Positions 52,558 to 61,756 are shown, counted from the first letter of the stretch. The stretch is DNA of 64,000 nt from Ralstonia sp. A12 (GCF_000801955.1 NZ_JSZO01000009.1:1-64000), one strand, 5' to 3'. Notes: generated from the letters alone by a model not told the origin. Made by a program: numbers and translations.

Positions 52558-52688
52558 ATCAGGCCTGATGGGGAGACAGGCCCTCCGACGTGGTACGCCA
52601 GCGCTGCGGGCTGGTCACGCATGCATTGGCATGCCACGTCGTTGGCGAGAGACCAGACAGGCTGGTTCACGCCAAGGTCGTCATCACC

Positions 52689-52967
52689 TTAGGCGTTGAC
52701 GGCGTCCTTGAACTTCTGGCCGGCCTTGAACTTGACGGTCTTGGCGGCTTCAACCTTGATTTCTTCGCCGGTGCGCGGGTTACGCGCCATACGCTCGGCA
52801 CGCTCGCCCTGGCTGAAGGTACCAAAGCCGATCAGGCTGACCGCGTCACCCTTGCCAACGGATTCCATGATGGCCGCGAGCGTCACGTTCAGTGCTTGCT
52901 CGGCCTTGGCCTTGGTCAGACCGTCTACGCCGCTGGCGATGGCGTCGATCAGTTCGGTTTTCGTCAT
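52689..52967 (-). CDS. DNA-binding protein HU
   Basis: The 92-residue protein is a bacterial histone-like HU: TKTELIDAIASGVDGLTKAKAEQALNVTL, the beta-arm GFGTFSQGERAERMARNPRTGEEI and the final helix KFKAGQKFKDAVN. HU bends and compacts DNA as a dimer and helps DnaA unwind origins. The ATG at 52967 is preceded by AAGGGAG. It is the gene next to origin-like element B. Confidence 0.95.
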   Translation of the reverse strand: MTKTELIDAIASGVDGLTKAKAEQALNVTLAAIMESVGKGDAVSLIGFGTFSQGERAERMARNPRTGEEIKVEAAKTVKFKAGQKFKDAVNA

Positions 52968-53620
52968 TGCTTGACTCCCTTCAAGAGTAGATAAAACAAA
53001 CATCGGAGCCTCCGGGGGGCGGCTCCAAGGGCGACATGATACCGGCATGCGCTTGTCGCGGGCATGTGTGCTTTGTAACGGCGCATGGCGCTCAGGTTCC
53101 GCAAACCCGCATGGTGCTTGCCTTGCGAGGCGGGGCCATCACATCGGATTCACACATTGTGTTTGGCTTTTGGGTCTCGTCTGTTCTTGATGGATAGAAG
53201 CGACGCAAGTCGATCGATGGGTTTACCTTTTTCTTTATGTATACAGATAGTAGTAGTAGATAACGGTGGATATCTTCTGTGGATAACCACAAAAAGCGCT
53301 TTGCGTTCAATGACTTGCGGCAAGCAAAACCACTTGCACAGTGTGTGCCCTGACGTGGATGACTTGCGGGTTTCGCCAAACCCCCTGTCGGCAACCGCTT
53401 CACTTGTGCCCACACCATCGACAGGGCAGCCACAGACAGCCCACATCCTTTACCGGTAGTTATCCACAGCGGCAGGCCGGGTTATCCACACGACTTATCC
53501 ACATCGGTTATCCACATGGGATGGGTTGCATGGGGTTGCAGCACGTGTCGAGTCGCCATGCTTTTGGTGTAGGCTCACGGCTTCGCTGATCGACGTTTTT
53601 TGCTTTTGCCCCAACGCCTT
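52968..53620. other. 653-bp gene-free region holding origin-like element B
   Basis: The space between HU and the SET-domain gene. The left 250 bp hold the HU promoter; 53221-53520 is origin-like element B. I see no ORF of interest. No transposon signatures were recognised. Confidence 0.65.
53221..53520 (+). other. Origin-like element B (five DnaA boxes, TAG triplets)
   Basis: From left to right: a T-rich tract and TTTATGTATACAG, four TAG triplets at 53248-53259, near box GGTGGATAT at 53265-53273, perfect TGTGGATAA at 53278-53286 (13 bp on), a spacer of about 170 bp, then four perfect TTATCCACA boxes at 53460, 53482, 53495 and 53508 (spacing 22, 13, 13). A+T tract, DnaA-trios and boxes follow the order of known origin unwinding regions. 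Closely related to element A at 25930 over about 90 bp and more weakly beyond. Next to the HU gene. Confidence 0.75.
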
Positions 53621-54160
53621 ATGACACGTACGTCCCCTGATGCCACGCCGGCTCTGGTTGAGTCTTCGCCTGCGCCGGAAGCCCCGGCCAAACTGCGCCG
53701 CCGTGATCGCATCGAGGTGCGTGAGTCGGGCGTGCACGGGCGTGGCGTGTATGCCGTCGCACCGATCGCCAAGAACAAGAAGATCATCGAATACAAGGGC
53801 GAGCACATCTCGTGGAAGGAGGCGCTGCGCCGCCATCCGCACGACCCGACCGACCCGAACCACACGTTCTACTTCAGCCTGGAAGACGGCAGCGTGATTG
53901 ACGCCAAGTTTGGCGGCAACCGGGCGCGCTGGATCAACCACGCCTGCAAGCCGAACTGCGAGGCGCGCGAGAAGGACGGCCGCGTCTTCATTCACGCGTT
54001 GCGTGACATCGAACCCGGCGAAGAGCTGTTCTACGACTACGGCCTTGTCATCGAAGGCCGCCAGACCAAAGCGCTGAAGGAACAGTTCGCGTGTCGCTGC
54101 GGCGCGAAGAAGTGCCGCGGCACGATGCTGGCGCGGCCCGAGAAGAGCAAGCAGAAGTAA
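53621..54160 (+). CDS. SET-domain protein-lysine methyltransferase
   Basis: The 179-residue protein has a SET domain: HGRGVYAVAPI at the start, RWINHACKPNCEA (the NHxCxPN motif), and GEELFYDYGL with the catalytic Tyr. It ends in a post-SET CRCGAKKCRGTML with zinc-binding cysteines. It transfers a methyl group from S-adenosylmethionine to protein lysines. A Ser/Pro-rich N-terminus of about 25 residues precedes. Substrate unknown. Confidence 0.92.
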   Translation: MTRTSPDATPALVESSPAPEAPAKLRRRDRIEVRESGVHGRGVYAVAPIAKNKKIIEYKGEHISWKEALRRHPHDPTDPNHTFYFSLEDGSVIDAKFGGNRARWINHACKPNCEAREKDGRVFIHALRDIEPGEELFYDYGLVIEGRQTKALKEQFACRCGAKKCRGTMLARPEKSKQK

Positions 54161-54176
54161 GTCGAGGGTCCGTCGC

Positions 54177-55856
54177 TCAGACGGACTCGCTCACCAGGGG
54201 CAGGCGCAAGACGAAGCGCATCACGCGGTGACCTTCGCGCGCCACGGCATCATCAATGGCGACCGTGCCGCCATGCAGGCGCACGATGTCATGCACGATG
54301 GCCAGGCCCAGGCCGCTGCCTTGCGGTTGACCGGGCAGATGGTCCGCATCGCCACGGAAGAAGCGCTGGAACACGTCGCCACGGCGCTCGGGCGGAATGC
54401 CCGGGCCATTGTCTTCTACGCTCACCACGCCCCACCAGCGCGAAGCTGCATCGGCTTCGATGCCGGCGCGCAGGGTGACACGCCCACCCGTCGGCACGTA
54501 CTTGATCGCGTTGTCGAGCAAGTTGTTGATGGCTTCGCGCAGCAGCACGGCATTGGCTAACACTGGTGCTTGCAATGACCCTGGCGAGGCGGCTTCCTGT
54601 GGCCAGGCCTCGAAACCCAGATCCAACCCGCGCGCCAGCGCACGCGGCACCCATTGCGCGCCGGTATCGAAAGCAAGGGACACCAGGTCGACCCGCGTCG
54701 GCGGCCCAAGTTGATCGAGTGTCATGCCCGGCTCGGCGCGCGCCAGTGTCAGCAACTGGTTCGACAACCGTACCGCGCGGTTGGCACCCGACTGCAGTTC
54801 CAGCAACGCGGGCCGGGCATCTTCCAATGTCTTGGCGTCGACAGCGCGATCTGCGTGCAGCTTCAATGCCGTGAGCGGCGTGCGTAGCTGGTGCGCGGCA
54901 TCGGCGATGAAGGTGCGCTGCGCTTCCAGGGCATCGCGCAGGCGGGCCAGCAGCGCATTCATCGCGTTGATGAGCGGTTGCAGTTCAGCCGGCACGCGCC
55001 GCGCAGAATCGGGCGGCAAGGGCGTCACCGATTGCGCGCTCTGCTTGTTGAGCGTGTCGGCCAGCGTTTGCAGCGGCTGCAGCTCTTCCTTGAGCACCAG
55101 CGAGAGGATCAGGCCGCCAACCGCCAGTAGCACGATTAGCGGAATGGATACCGACAGCAGCACTTCCTTGGCCGCGGTATCGCGGTGGTCGAGCAGTTCC
55201 GCCACTTCCACGACGATGCCGTTCTCCGGTTGGCCGGCATAGGGCGGTGTGACTGGGTTCAGCGCGGGGGCAGTCTGTGCCTGTGTAGGGGCGAGGGCAG
55301 GGCGCGTGACGTCGTCTTCCGGGTCGGGCGGTGCGGGCTGGCGCGGTGAACGCGGCTTGGGGATTTCAGCGCTGACGCTTGGCACCAGCAGATGCACGGC
55401 ACGCACCTGTTTGCCGTCGACCCAGCTATAGAACACACGCGCTTCCCCAATACGAACCTGACCCGAGCCATAGCCGAGTACCGTGTCGCGTCCGGCCAGG
55501 GTGCCGCTGGGTCCGGCAATGCGCCAGAAGACACGGTCTTCGCCGCCGTTCTGCACGAGCGTCTGTGCAGTCAACTCGATGTCGTACAGCTTGGCGGCCG
55601 GCACATGCGGCCCCGCAATGCGGATTTGTTCCGCCAACGTATTGGCCACGCCTACCAATGCGCGGTCGAACACCTGTGTGGTGTAGTGCGCCGCCAGCCA
55701 ATACGACAGTGCACCGGTACCGACTACCAGGCCGAACAGCGGGGTCGCCAGCGCGCGCAGCAGGTGCAGGCGCAGGCTGACGGCAATGTCGGCAGATGCC
55801 CCCGTTGCTGGAGCAGCCGAATCGCGCGAGGCAGTGGGCCGGTGGCGCTTGAACAT
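54177..55856 (-). CDS. Two-component sensor histidine kinase
   Basis: The 559-residue inner-membrane kinase has two spans (about 33-55 and 232-254) with a periplasmic domain of about 175 residues, a HAMP-like linker, the H-box AAHQLRTPLTAL with phospho-His322, and the ATPase motifs NLLDNAIKY (N), VSVEDNGPGIP (G1) and GSGLGLAIVHDI (G2). It resembles the QseC/TctE class. It follows the response-regulator gene by 10 bp. Signal unknown. Confidence 0.93.
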   Translation of the reverse strand: MFKRHRPTASRDSAAPATGASADIAVSLRLHLLRALATPLFGLVVGTGALSYWLAAHYTTQVFDRALVGVANTLAEQIRIAGPHVPAAKLYDIELTAQTLVQNGGEDRVFWRIAGPSGTLAGRDTVLGYGSGQVRIGEARVFYSWVDGKQVRAVHLLVPSVSAEIPKPRSPRQPAPPDPEDDVTRPALAPTQAQTAPALNPVTPPYAGQPENGIVVEVAELLDHRDTAAKEVLLSVSIPLIVLLAVGGLILSLVLKEELQPLQTLADTLNKQSAQSVTPLPPDSARRVPAELQPLINAMNALLARLRDALEAQRTFIADAAHQLRTPLTALKLHADRAVDAKTLEDARPALLELQSGANRAVRLSNQLLTLARAEPGMTLDQLGPPTRVDLVSLAFDTGAQWVPRALARGLDLGFEAWPQEAASPGSLQAPVLANAVLLREAINNLLDNAIKYVPTGGRVTLRAGIEADAASRWWGVVSVEDNGPGIPPERRGDVFQRFFRGDADHLPGQPQGSGLGLAIVHDIVRLHGGTVAIDDAVAREGHRVMRFVLRLPLVSESV

Positions 55857-55866
55857 GAGAGAAAGG

Positions 55867-56580
55867 CTAGGCCGCCGCGCCGCGTGCCTGCAGCAGATAA
55901 CCGAAACCGCGCACGGTGACGATCTCGGCGTTGGAATGTTCGATCTTGCGGCGCACGCGATGCACATACACCTCGATCGCCGTGTCGCCCACGACGTCGT
56001 GGCTGGCCTCACCAATGGCGTGGCCAAAGCTGGCAAGGTGGTCCTGCAATTGCACCTTGCTGACCACACGGCCCTGTCGCAGCATCAACAGCTCCAGCAC
56101 CGCGAACTCGCGCGGCGACAGTTCCAGCGGTGCCGCTTCGACGAAGATGCGCCGCTCGCTGCCGCTCATGCGCAACCTGCCAACCAGGATGTCAGGGCGC
56201 GCCATCGGTTCGGTCGGGTCACTGCGCCGGCGCAGCAGCGCCTGCACGCGGGCCACCAGTTCGAGCATTTCGAACGGCTTGAGCAGGTAATCATCTGCAC
56301 CGGCGTTTAGGCCGCTTACCTTGTCGAGCAGGCCATCGCGTGCGGTCAGGATCAGCACTGGCGTGGCGCGGTCGCGCGCCCGGAACTGCGACAGCAGCGT
56401 CATGCCGTCGATGCCCGGCAGCCCGAGGTCGAGAATCACCAGATCGTGCGTTTGTTTGGCGAGTTGCTCGGCGGCAAATACACCGTCGTGCACCGCATGC
56501 ACGCGATGCCCGGCCTGGGTGAGCCCAGCGTGGATGCCGCTGGCAATGGCGCAGTCGTCTTCAATCAGCAGGATGCGCAT
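55867..56580 (-). CDS. OmpR-family response regulator
   Basis: The 237-residue protein has a receiver domain with phospho-acceptor Asp51 (LVILDLGLPG) and Lys near 102 (DDYLLKPF), and a winged-helix DNA-binding domain (SPREFAVLELLMLRQGRVVSKVQLQDHL). It is the partner of the histidine kinase downstream. The pair resembles QseBC/TctDE. It may bind 11-bp direct repeats like those upstream of kdp and the nucleotidase, but nothing links it to them. Confidence 0.94.
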   Translation of the reverse strand: MRILLIEDDCAIASGIHAGLTQAGHRVHAVHDGVFAAEQLAKQTHDLVILDLGLPGIDGMTLLSQFRARDRATPVLILTARDGLLDKVSGLNAGADDYLLKPFEMLELVARVQALLRRRSDPTEPMARPDILVGRLRMSGSERRIFVEAAPLELSPREFAVLELLMLRQGRVVSKVQLQDHLASFGHAIGEASHDVVGDTAIEVYVHRVRRKIEHSNAEIVTVRGFGYLLQARGAAA

Positions 56581-56661
56581 GGAATGCGGTCCCTAAATCG
56601 GAATGAGGTGGAGGCAAGAAAAGGGCAATCGGCACCGATGGCGCAGCGCTACAATGCGCGG

Positions 56662-56889
56662 ATGACCGATGCCCTGCTCACCATCACCGACCTGGAGGCC
56701 GCCATCAACTTCTGGCGCGCCCGTTCGCCCGCCGAGGGCGAGGAATTGCGGCTGTGTGCCGAGGCGTCGGCGCTGGCCAAGCCGTATGCGCTGATGATTG
56801 TACAAGGCGCCACCCGCATCGCACCTGAGCAACTGGGCGACAAGGCGCGGGCGGCGTATGAGGCGTGGCGCGCCGCAGTGGGCGCGTAG
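56662..56889 (+). CDS. DUF3717 family small protein
   Basis: The 75-residue protein begins MTDALLTITDLEAAINFWRAR. It continues with LCAEASALAKPYALMIVQGATRI, the pattern of DUF3717 proteins common in Burkholderiales. Function unknown. The Shine-Dalgarno sequence is weak; an in-frame ATG at 56638 would add eight residues. It is divergent from the response-regulator gene. Confidence 0.8.
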   Translation: MTDALLTITDLEAAINFWRARSPAEGEELRLCAEASALAKPYALMIVQGATRIAPEQLGDKARAAYEAWRAAVGA

Positions 56890-56907
56890 CTCGGTACTCG
56901 GCTGGGG

Positions 56908-57213
56908 TTACTTCGCGCCGGTGTTCTTCGCGGCCTGCTCGATGAAGCGCGCGAGATCGGCGTCACGGTGCGTGAGCCCGTTCGCATCATGCGTGGACAA
57001 GGTGATGTCCACGCGATTCCACACGTTGAACCACTCCGGGTGGTGATTCATCTGCTCGGCTTTCATCGCCACGCGCGTCATGAAGCCGAACGCGGCGTTG
57101 AAATCGGCAAAGGTGAAGGTCTTCTGGATGGCGTCGCGGTCGCTCTGCAGCGTCCAGCCTGGCACTTCGGCAAACAGGGCCTTGCGTTGGTCTTCGTTCA
57201 GGGTAGGCATCAT
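56908..57213 (-). CDS. phhB: Pterin-4a-carbinolamine dehydratase
   Basis: PhhB recycles the oxidised pterin cofactor of phenylalanine hydroxylase. The 101-residue protein has the family motif [38 protein letters not shown] with the conserved His-His-Pro and NVWNRV. Two adjacent ATGs at 57213 and 57210 are possible; GGAAA precedes the first. It follows phhA by 47 bp. Confidence 0.95.
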   Translation of the reverse strand: MMPTLNEDQRKALFAEVPGWTLQSDRDAIQKTFTFADFNAAFGFMTRVAMKAEQMNHHPEWFNVWNRVDITLSTHDANGLTHRDADLARFIEQAAKNTGAK

Positions 57214-57260
57214 GGTTTCCAGCGGAATGTGGGTGTGAATGCGCGCAGTATAGTCAGCGC

Positions 57261-58205
57261 TCAAATATCCGCCGTGTCTGCCCAACCTTCGCGGTTGCCA
57301 ACGTTCAGTACCAGATCCCCGTCCACCACATCGCCGGCACCAATGGTCGGCAGCGCAGCAAGTTCTTCATACAGCGGCGTGAAGTCCGGGCGCGTGGCGT
57401 CGAACAACTGCTCGAAGCTGTCGATGGTGAAGTAGGTCTTCTGGAAGGTGTCGATGCGATAGCGCGTGCGCATGATGCGGCGCACGTCAAAGCCGATGCG
57501 GTTCGGGCTGGCGGAATCCAGCGCGTACACCGATTCACTCTTGCTCGACACGATGCCCGCACCGTAGATGCGCAGACCGGCCGGCGTGCGGATCAGACCG
57601 AACTCCACCGTGTACCAGTACAGGCGCGCCAGCATGTCGAGCTGCCCGAGGCGTGCCGCTTTCAGGCCGCCCTTGCCGTAGGCTTCCATGTAGTCGGCAA
57701 AGATCGGGTTAATCAGCAGCGGTACGTGGCCGAAGATGTCGTGAAAGCAATCCGGCTCTTGCAGGTAGTCGAGTTGGTCCGGGCGGCGCATCCACCAGCT
57801 GGCAGGGAAGCGGCGGTTGGCCAGGTGGTCAAAGAACACTTCGTCCGGCACCAGGCCCGGCACAGCGACGATCTGCCAGCCGGTGGCGCGCATCAGCGTT
57901 TCATTGAGCTGGTCGAACGACGGCACGCCTTCGCGGCTCATGCCCAGCGTCGACAGGCCTTGCATGAATTCATCGCACACACGGCCCGGCAACAGGGCTT
58001 CCTGGCGGTCGTACAGGGTGCGCCAGGTGGCGTGGTCGGCGGCGGTGTAGCGGTGCACCGGCTGCTGCATGGTGAAGTCAGCACGCAGCGTCTGGCCGTC
58101 CAGGCCGTCAGCAAATTGTTCGCGCAGCTTGTCGGTCAGGGTGCCGTTGAAGCCGGCCGGGGCCGCGTTTTGGGCAGCGTCGGGGGCGGTGGTTGCGATG
58201 TCCAT
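57261..58205 (-). CDS. phhA: Phenylalanine-4-hydroxylase
   Basis: PhhA converts phenylalanine to tyrosine with O2 and tetrahydropterin. The 314-residue protein has the non-heme iron site: the two His ligands in [12 protein letters not shown] and the Glu in [10 protein letters not shown], with [14 protein letters not shown] further on. The bacterial enzyme is single-domain, as here. The start is at 58205; it is divergent from lrp. Confidence 0.96.
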   Translation of the reverse strand: MDIATTAPDAAQNAAPAGFNGTLTDKLREQFADGLDGQTLRADFTMQQPVHRYTAADHATWRTLYDRQEALLPGRVCDEFMQGLSTLGMSREGVPSFDQLNETLMRATGWQIVAVPGLVPDEVFFDHLANRRFPASWWMRRPDQLDYLQEPDCFHDIFGHVPLLINPIFADYMEAYGKGGLKAARLGQLDMLARLYWYTVEFGLIRTPAGLRIYGAGIVSSKSESVYALDSASPNRIGFDVRRIMRTRYRIDTFQKTYFTIDSFEQLFDATRPDFTPLYEELAALPTIGAGDVVDGDLVLNVGNREGWADTADI

Positions 58206-58296
58206 GGGTAATGTCGATCGGGTGGAATCAGAGTCCGGCCAGTGTATTGGCGAGGCCACGCGGATTGGCCGCAAAACGATCGCGCGTTGCACGTCA

Positions 58297-58315
58297 TTTG
58301 CAGATTTCATGCAAA
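58297..58315. promoter_or_regulatory. Lrp-type operator between phhA and lrp
   Basis: TTTGCA at 58297-58302 and TGCAAA at 58310-58315 form a 19-bp palindrome with a 7-bp spacer, 28 bp before the lrp start and 92 bp before the phhA start. Lrp/AsnC regulators bind such palindromes next to their own genes. Probably controls both genes. Confidence 0.65.
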
Positions 58316-58343
58316 ATTGAGGCCATCAACGCAGGAGATTTGC

Positions 58344-58820
58344 ATGATTTCTCTGGATAGCTTCGATCTGGCCCTGCTGGCGGCCCTTCAGCGCGATGGC
58401 CGTGCGACCCACCAGCAGCTTTCGGAACAGGTGCATCTGTCGGCCAGTCAGGTTGGGCGGCGCCTGGCGCGCCTTGAATCCGAAGGGGTGATCGAAGGGT
58501 ATCGGGTGGTGCTCTCGCCGACGGGGCTGGGGCTGGGGGTGACGGTGTTCGCCAGCGTCAAGCTCGCCCACCACGGCGATGCCATCGTCGAGCGCTTTCA
58601 CGAAGAAATCAGCCTGCTCGACGCCGTGCAGGAGTGCTATTCGGTGGCTGGCGATGCGGACTACATGCTGCGCGTGGTGGTGCCGGATCTGCCGGCGCTG
58701 TCGGAGTTTGTGATGCGCAAGCTGATGCGCGTGCCGGGTGTGGACAATGTCCGTTCCAACATCGTGCTGACCGCGCTTAAGCGCGATGGTGCGTTGCCAC
58801 TATCCCACCTTGGTGGGTAG
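58344..58820 (+). CDS. Lrp/AsnC-family transcriptional regulator
   Basis: The 158-residue protein has an N-terminal winged HTH (GRATHQQLSEQVHLSASQVGRRLARLESEGVI, residues 20-50) and a C-terminal RAM domain (CYSVAGDADYMLRVVVPDLPALSEFV) that binds amino acids. Divergent from phhAB with a palindrome between, so it most likely controls phenylalanine hydroxylation in response to an aromatic amino acid (as PhhR does elsewhere by another family). Confidence 0.92.
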   Translation: MISLDSFDLALLAALQRDGRATHQQLSEQVHLSASQVGRRLARLESEGVIEGYRVVLSPTGLGLGVTVFASVKLAHHGDAIVERFHEEISLLDAVQECYSVAGDADYMLRVVVPDLPALSEFVMRKLMRVPGVDNVRSNIVLTALKRDGALPLSHLGG

Positions 58821-58926
58821 GAATTTGACCTTCGCGCGCCTTGCGCCAGGGTGCGCGGCGTGTCACGCTGCAAGCCGACGATCACTTTGCTGCAGTTGAA
58901 TAGCCTGTCTTGGGCGGGAGACCACG

Positions 58927-59694
58927 ATGGTTGAAGGACGCACCACGCATCCGGCGCACGCGCTGGCGCATCTTGCGGGCGGCTACGGCATGCCGGCACG
59001 GGTTCGTGCGTGGTGGGTGGCCGCAGCCATCGCGGGTGTGACTTATGGCGGCATGCTGACCATGGTGGCCGTGGAAGTGCCGCCTGGCACGCCGCTGGCC
59101 GGCCGCATCGCCTTGCAGCCGTTGTGGAAGATGCTGATGGCGCTGCTGCTGGCACGTGCCGCGGCGCTGCACGAGGTGCCGCGCGAGCGTCGTTGGCTGA
59201 TCGGCGCGATGATCTTCTCCGCGCTGGGTGACCTGTGGCTGGCGCTGCCGGGTATTTCGTTCTCGTTCATCGCCGGCCTGGGCAGCTTCCTGGTGGCACA
59301 CCTGTGCTATCTGCGCGTACTGGTCGGGCTGCGCGGGGCCTCGTCGCCCATCCGCCTGATCGGGGTGGGCGCCATGATCGGCGTGGCCATCGGCATGCTG
59401 CTCTGGTACTGGCCGGGCCTGGGCGAGATGAAGGGGCCGGTCATTGTCTATATGGTGGTGCTGTCGTCGATGGTGTGCGCGGCCTTGCTGGCGCGCTTGC
59501 CTGGACCGCTCACGGCATGGGGGGCGCTCGCGTTTGCTGCCTCGGATGCGATGATCGGCATCAGCATGTTCGTCTTTCCGTTCACCGACCATGAGCTGGC
59601 GATCTGGTGGAGTTACGCCGGTGCCCAGCTTCTCATCAGTGCCGGGCTGCTGACGCGTCGCTCGCCGCCGCCGCGCCGGGTTGTTCCGGCGTAA
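58927..59694 (+). CDS. Lysoplasmalogenase (YhhN/TMEM86 family)
   Basis: The 255-residue protein has six to eight membrane spans and the YhhN family motifs: LWKMLMALLLARAA, FSALGDLWLAL, and the SD-rich AASDAMIGISMF with the catalytic Asp region. YhhN homologues hydrolyse lysoplasmalogen; in bacteria the substrate is unclear. It may have an N-terminal extension of about 25 residues. Confidence 0.87.
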   Translation: MVEGRTTHPAHALAHLAGGYGMPARVRAWWVAAAIAGVTYGGMLTMVAVEVPPGTPLAGRIALQPLWKMLMALLLARAAALHEVPRERRWLIGAMIFSALGDLWLALPGISFSFIAGLGSFLVAHLCYLRVLVGLRGASSPIRLIGVGAMIGVAIGMLLWYWPGLGEMKGPVIVYMVVLSSMVCAALLARLPGPLTAWGALAFAASDAMIGISMFVFPFTDHELAIWWSYAGAQLLISAGLLTRRSPPPRRVVPA

Positions 59695-59753
59695 TTGGCG
59701 CAACCGGCGCAGCAGGCCCATCCCCCCGTTTCCATCCGCTGCAGGAGCCCCCG

Positions 59754-60755
59754 ATGCTGCAGACTCTCGACGCCGCCGCCACGGCGGTTCGCCTGCCTTA
59801 CGCTGCGCTGGCCGATGCCATCGCCCAGGTGTTGCGCGATGCGCGTGCGGGCCGGGCCCAGGCGCCCGCGCGATTGGTGATGCCGGTGCCTGGTCCGGGC
59901 AGCCTGCTGCTGATGCCCGCGTCCAACGCCGACATCGCCATTACCAAGATGATCACCGTGCATCCGCACAACCCGGCACGCAGCCTGCCAGCCATCCACG
60001 GCGAGGTGGTGGTGATGGATGCACAGACCGGCGTACGCCGCCTACTGCTCGACGGCCCGACCGTGACCGCGCACCGCACCGCAGCCGTGTCACTGCTGGC
60101 CGCGCGCCTGCTGGCACCGGAGCCGGCGGGCGATTTGCTGCTCATTGGCGCAGGCGCCCAGGCACGCGCGCACTTGGAGGCGTTCCGCTTCGGGCTGGGC
60201 ACACGGCGTGTGACCATCATTGCGCGCACGGCGGACAATGCCGAGGCACTCACTGCCCATGCACGCCAACTCGGCATGGACGCGACGGCACTGGCCGGTG
60301 GCGATGCAGCGGGCGTAGCGCAGGCCGCCCGCGCGGTGCTGCCGCAAACATCGCTGGTCATTACCGCGACGCCGTCGGCGCAACCGGTATTGCCGGATCT
60401 GGCCGGCCCAGATCACCCGGATGGCTACGCCTGGAGCCCGCATCACTTCATCGCGGCGGTGGGTGCGTTTCGGCCCGACATGGCGGAATTGCCGCCGCGC
60501 CTGTGCGTGCAGGCGGCAGCGGGCAATCGGCTCTACGCCGATACGCTGGTCGACCTGGAAGTCGAAGCCGGCGACTTGCTGCAGGCGGGGGTGCCGTGGT
60601 CACGTGTGCGGCCGCTACAACAGTGCGTCGATGCGCCGCAAGACACACTTGTGCAGGCAGCGCCGGTGTTGCCGGTGGTGTTCAAGAGCGTCGGCAGTGC
60701 GTTGTGGGATCTGGCCGCGTGCGTGCTGGCGCTGTCCAAATCCAAGCCTGTTTAA
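59754..60755 (+). CDS. Ornithine cyclodeaminase/mu-crystallin family reductase
   Basis: The 333-residue protein has the family's substrate-side KMITVHPHNPARSLPAIHGEVVVMDAQTG and the Rossmann LLLIGAGAQARAHLEAF at about residue 131. ITATPSAQPVLPD and EVEAGDLLQAG are typical of delta-1-pyrroline-2-carboxylate reductases (LhpI type) of this family, so reduction of a cyclic imine from hydroxyproline or lysine is likely rather than cyclodeamination. Substrate not proved. Confidence 0.85.
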   Translation: MLQTLDAAATAVRLPYAALADAIAQVLRDARAGRAQAPARLVMPVPGPGSLLLMPASNADIAITKMITVHPHNPARSLPAIHGEVVVMDAQTGVRRLLLDGPTVTAHRTAAVSLLAARLLAPEPAGDLLLIGAGAQARAHLEAFRFGLGTRRVTIIARTADNAEALTAHARQLGMDATALAGGDAAGVAQAARAVLPQTSLVITATPSAQPVLPDLAGPDHPDGYAWSPHHFIAAVGAFRPDMAELPPRLCVQAAAGNRLYADTLVDLEVEAGDLLQAGVPWSRVRPLQQCVDAPQDTLVQAAPVLPVVFKSVGSALWDLAACVLALSKSKPV

Positions 60756-60959
60756 AAACTGGGTATGTGCCCGAGACGCCCGCAGCAGGCCATTCGAGCG
60801 TGGCGCTTATAACAGGAAAACTCTAGAAAAAGGGTTCTAGCCAAGGCAATCACACGGGATAATGGCCGTCCCTTCCGCCTGGGAGGAGACTTAGAACGCA
60901 CCAGCAAACGTTCAAATCGCGTTTGCGCCGGATGCGTCTCAACAGGAGCACATACAGAG

Positions 60960-61688
60960 ATGGCCTATAAAAAAGCACTGGCGGCCGCCGCCGGGATGAT
61001 CCTCGCCACCGCCGCGCACGCACAGGCTGCCGGCAGCAACATCGTCAGCGCTGGCTGGTTCCGCGTCATGCCGAACAGCTCGAGCGACCCGCTCTTCGTG
61101 AAGAGCTTCAACGGCGCGCCGATCAACCAATCGCAACCGGGCACCGGCGCCAAGATCCAGGAAGCCGATACCCTCGGTCTGGCCTTCACGCACTTCTTCA
61201 CCGACAACTTCGCTGTCGAACTCGTGGGTGGCATTCCGCCGCGCCATAAGATCGAAGGCACGGGCTCGCTCTCGGGTTACGGTGAAATCGGTTCGGCCAA
61301 GCAGTGGAGCCCGGCCGTGCTGGCCAAGTGGTACTTCTTCAACGCTGACACCAAGCTGCGCCCGTACGTTGGCGTGGGCTTGAACTACACGTGGTTCAGC
61401 GATGCCAAGATCACCAACAGCGCATTCCAGAACCAAGTGCTGGGCCGCGGCACGCCGGGCAGCACGAGCAGCGTGTCGACCGACAGCTCGCTCAACCCGG
61501 TGCTGAACGTGGGCGCAACCTACGCCATCACCAAGGACTGGTTCGTTGGCCTGTCGGTGTCGTATCTGCCGCTGAAGACCACGGCGACGATCGACACGAC
61601 GCTGATCAACGGCGCGCGTATCCAGAGCGAAGCGAAGATCAAGATCAACCCGGTCGTGACCTTCCTGAGCGTCGGCTACCGCTTCTAA
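60960..61688 (+). CDS. OmpW-family outer-membrane protein
   Basis: The 242-residue protein has a signal peptide (cleavage near AHAQA, residue 22), beta-strands of an eight-stranded barrel, and the OmpW pattern FAVELVGGIPPRHKIEGTG, VLAKWYFFNADTKLRPYVGVGLNYTWF and GLSVSYLPLKTTATI, ending in Phe. OmpW channels carry small hydrophobic compounds. AGGAG lies in the 5' region and a terminator follows. Confidence 0.93.
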   Translation: MAYKKALAAAAGMILATAAHAQAAGSNIVSAGWFRVMPNSSSDPLFVKSFNGAPINQSQPGTGAKIQEADTLGLAFTHFFTDNFAVELVGGIPPRHKIEGTGSLSGYGEIGSAKQWSPAVLAKWYFFNADTKLRPYVGVGLNYTWFSDAKITNSAFQNQVLGRGTPGSTSSVSTDSSLNPVLNVGATYAITKDWFVGLSVSYLPLKTTATIDTTLINGARIQSEAKIKINPVVTFLSVGYRF

Positions 61689-61705
61689 GCCGGTTCAGCG
61701 CAAAC

Positions 61706-61737
61706 AAAAAGGCGTGCCACTGCGGCACGCCTTTTTT
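61706..61737. terminator. Intrinsic terminator after ompW
   Basis: AAAAAGGCGTGCC at 61706-61718 and GGCACGCCTTTTTT from 61724 form a stem of at least 8 GC-rich pairs with a short loop and a T-run. It separates ompW from the convergent TetR gene and can serve both. Confidence 0.9.
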
Positions 61738-61756
61738 GTTGCCTGTGCGGCTCGGC

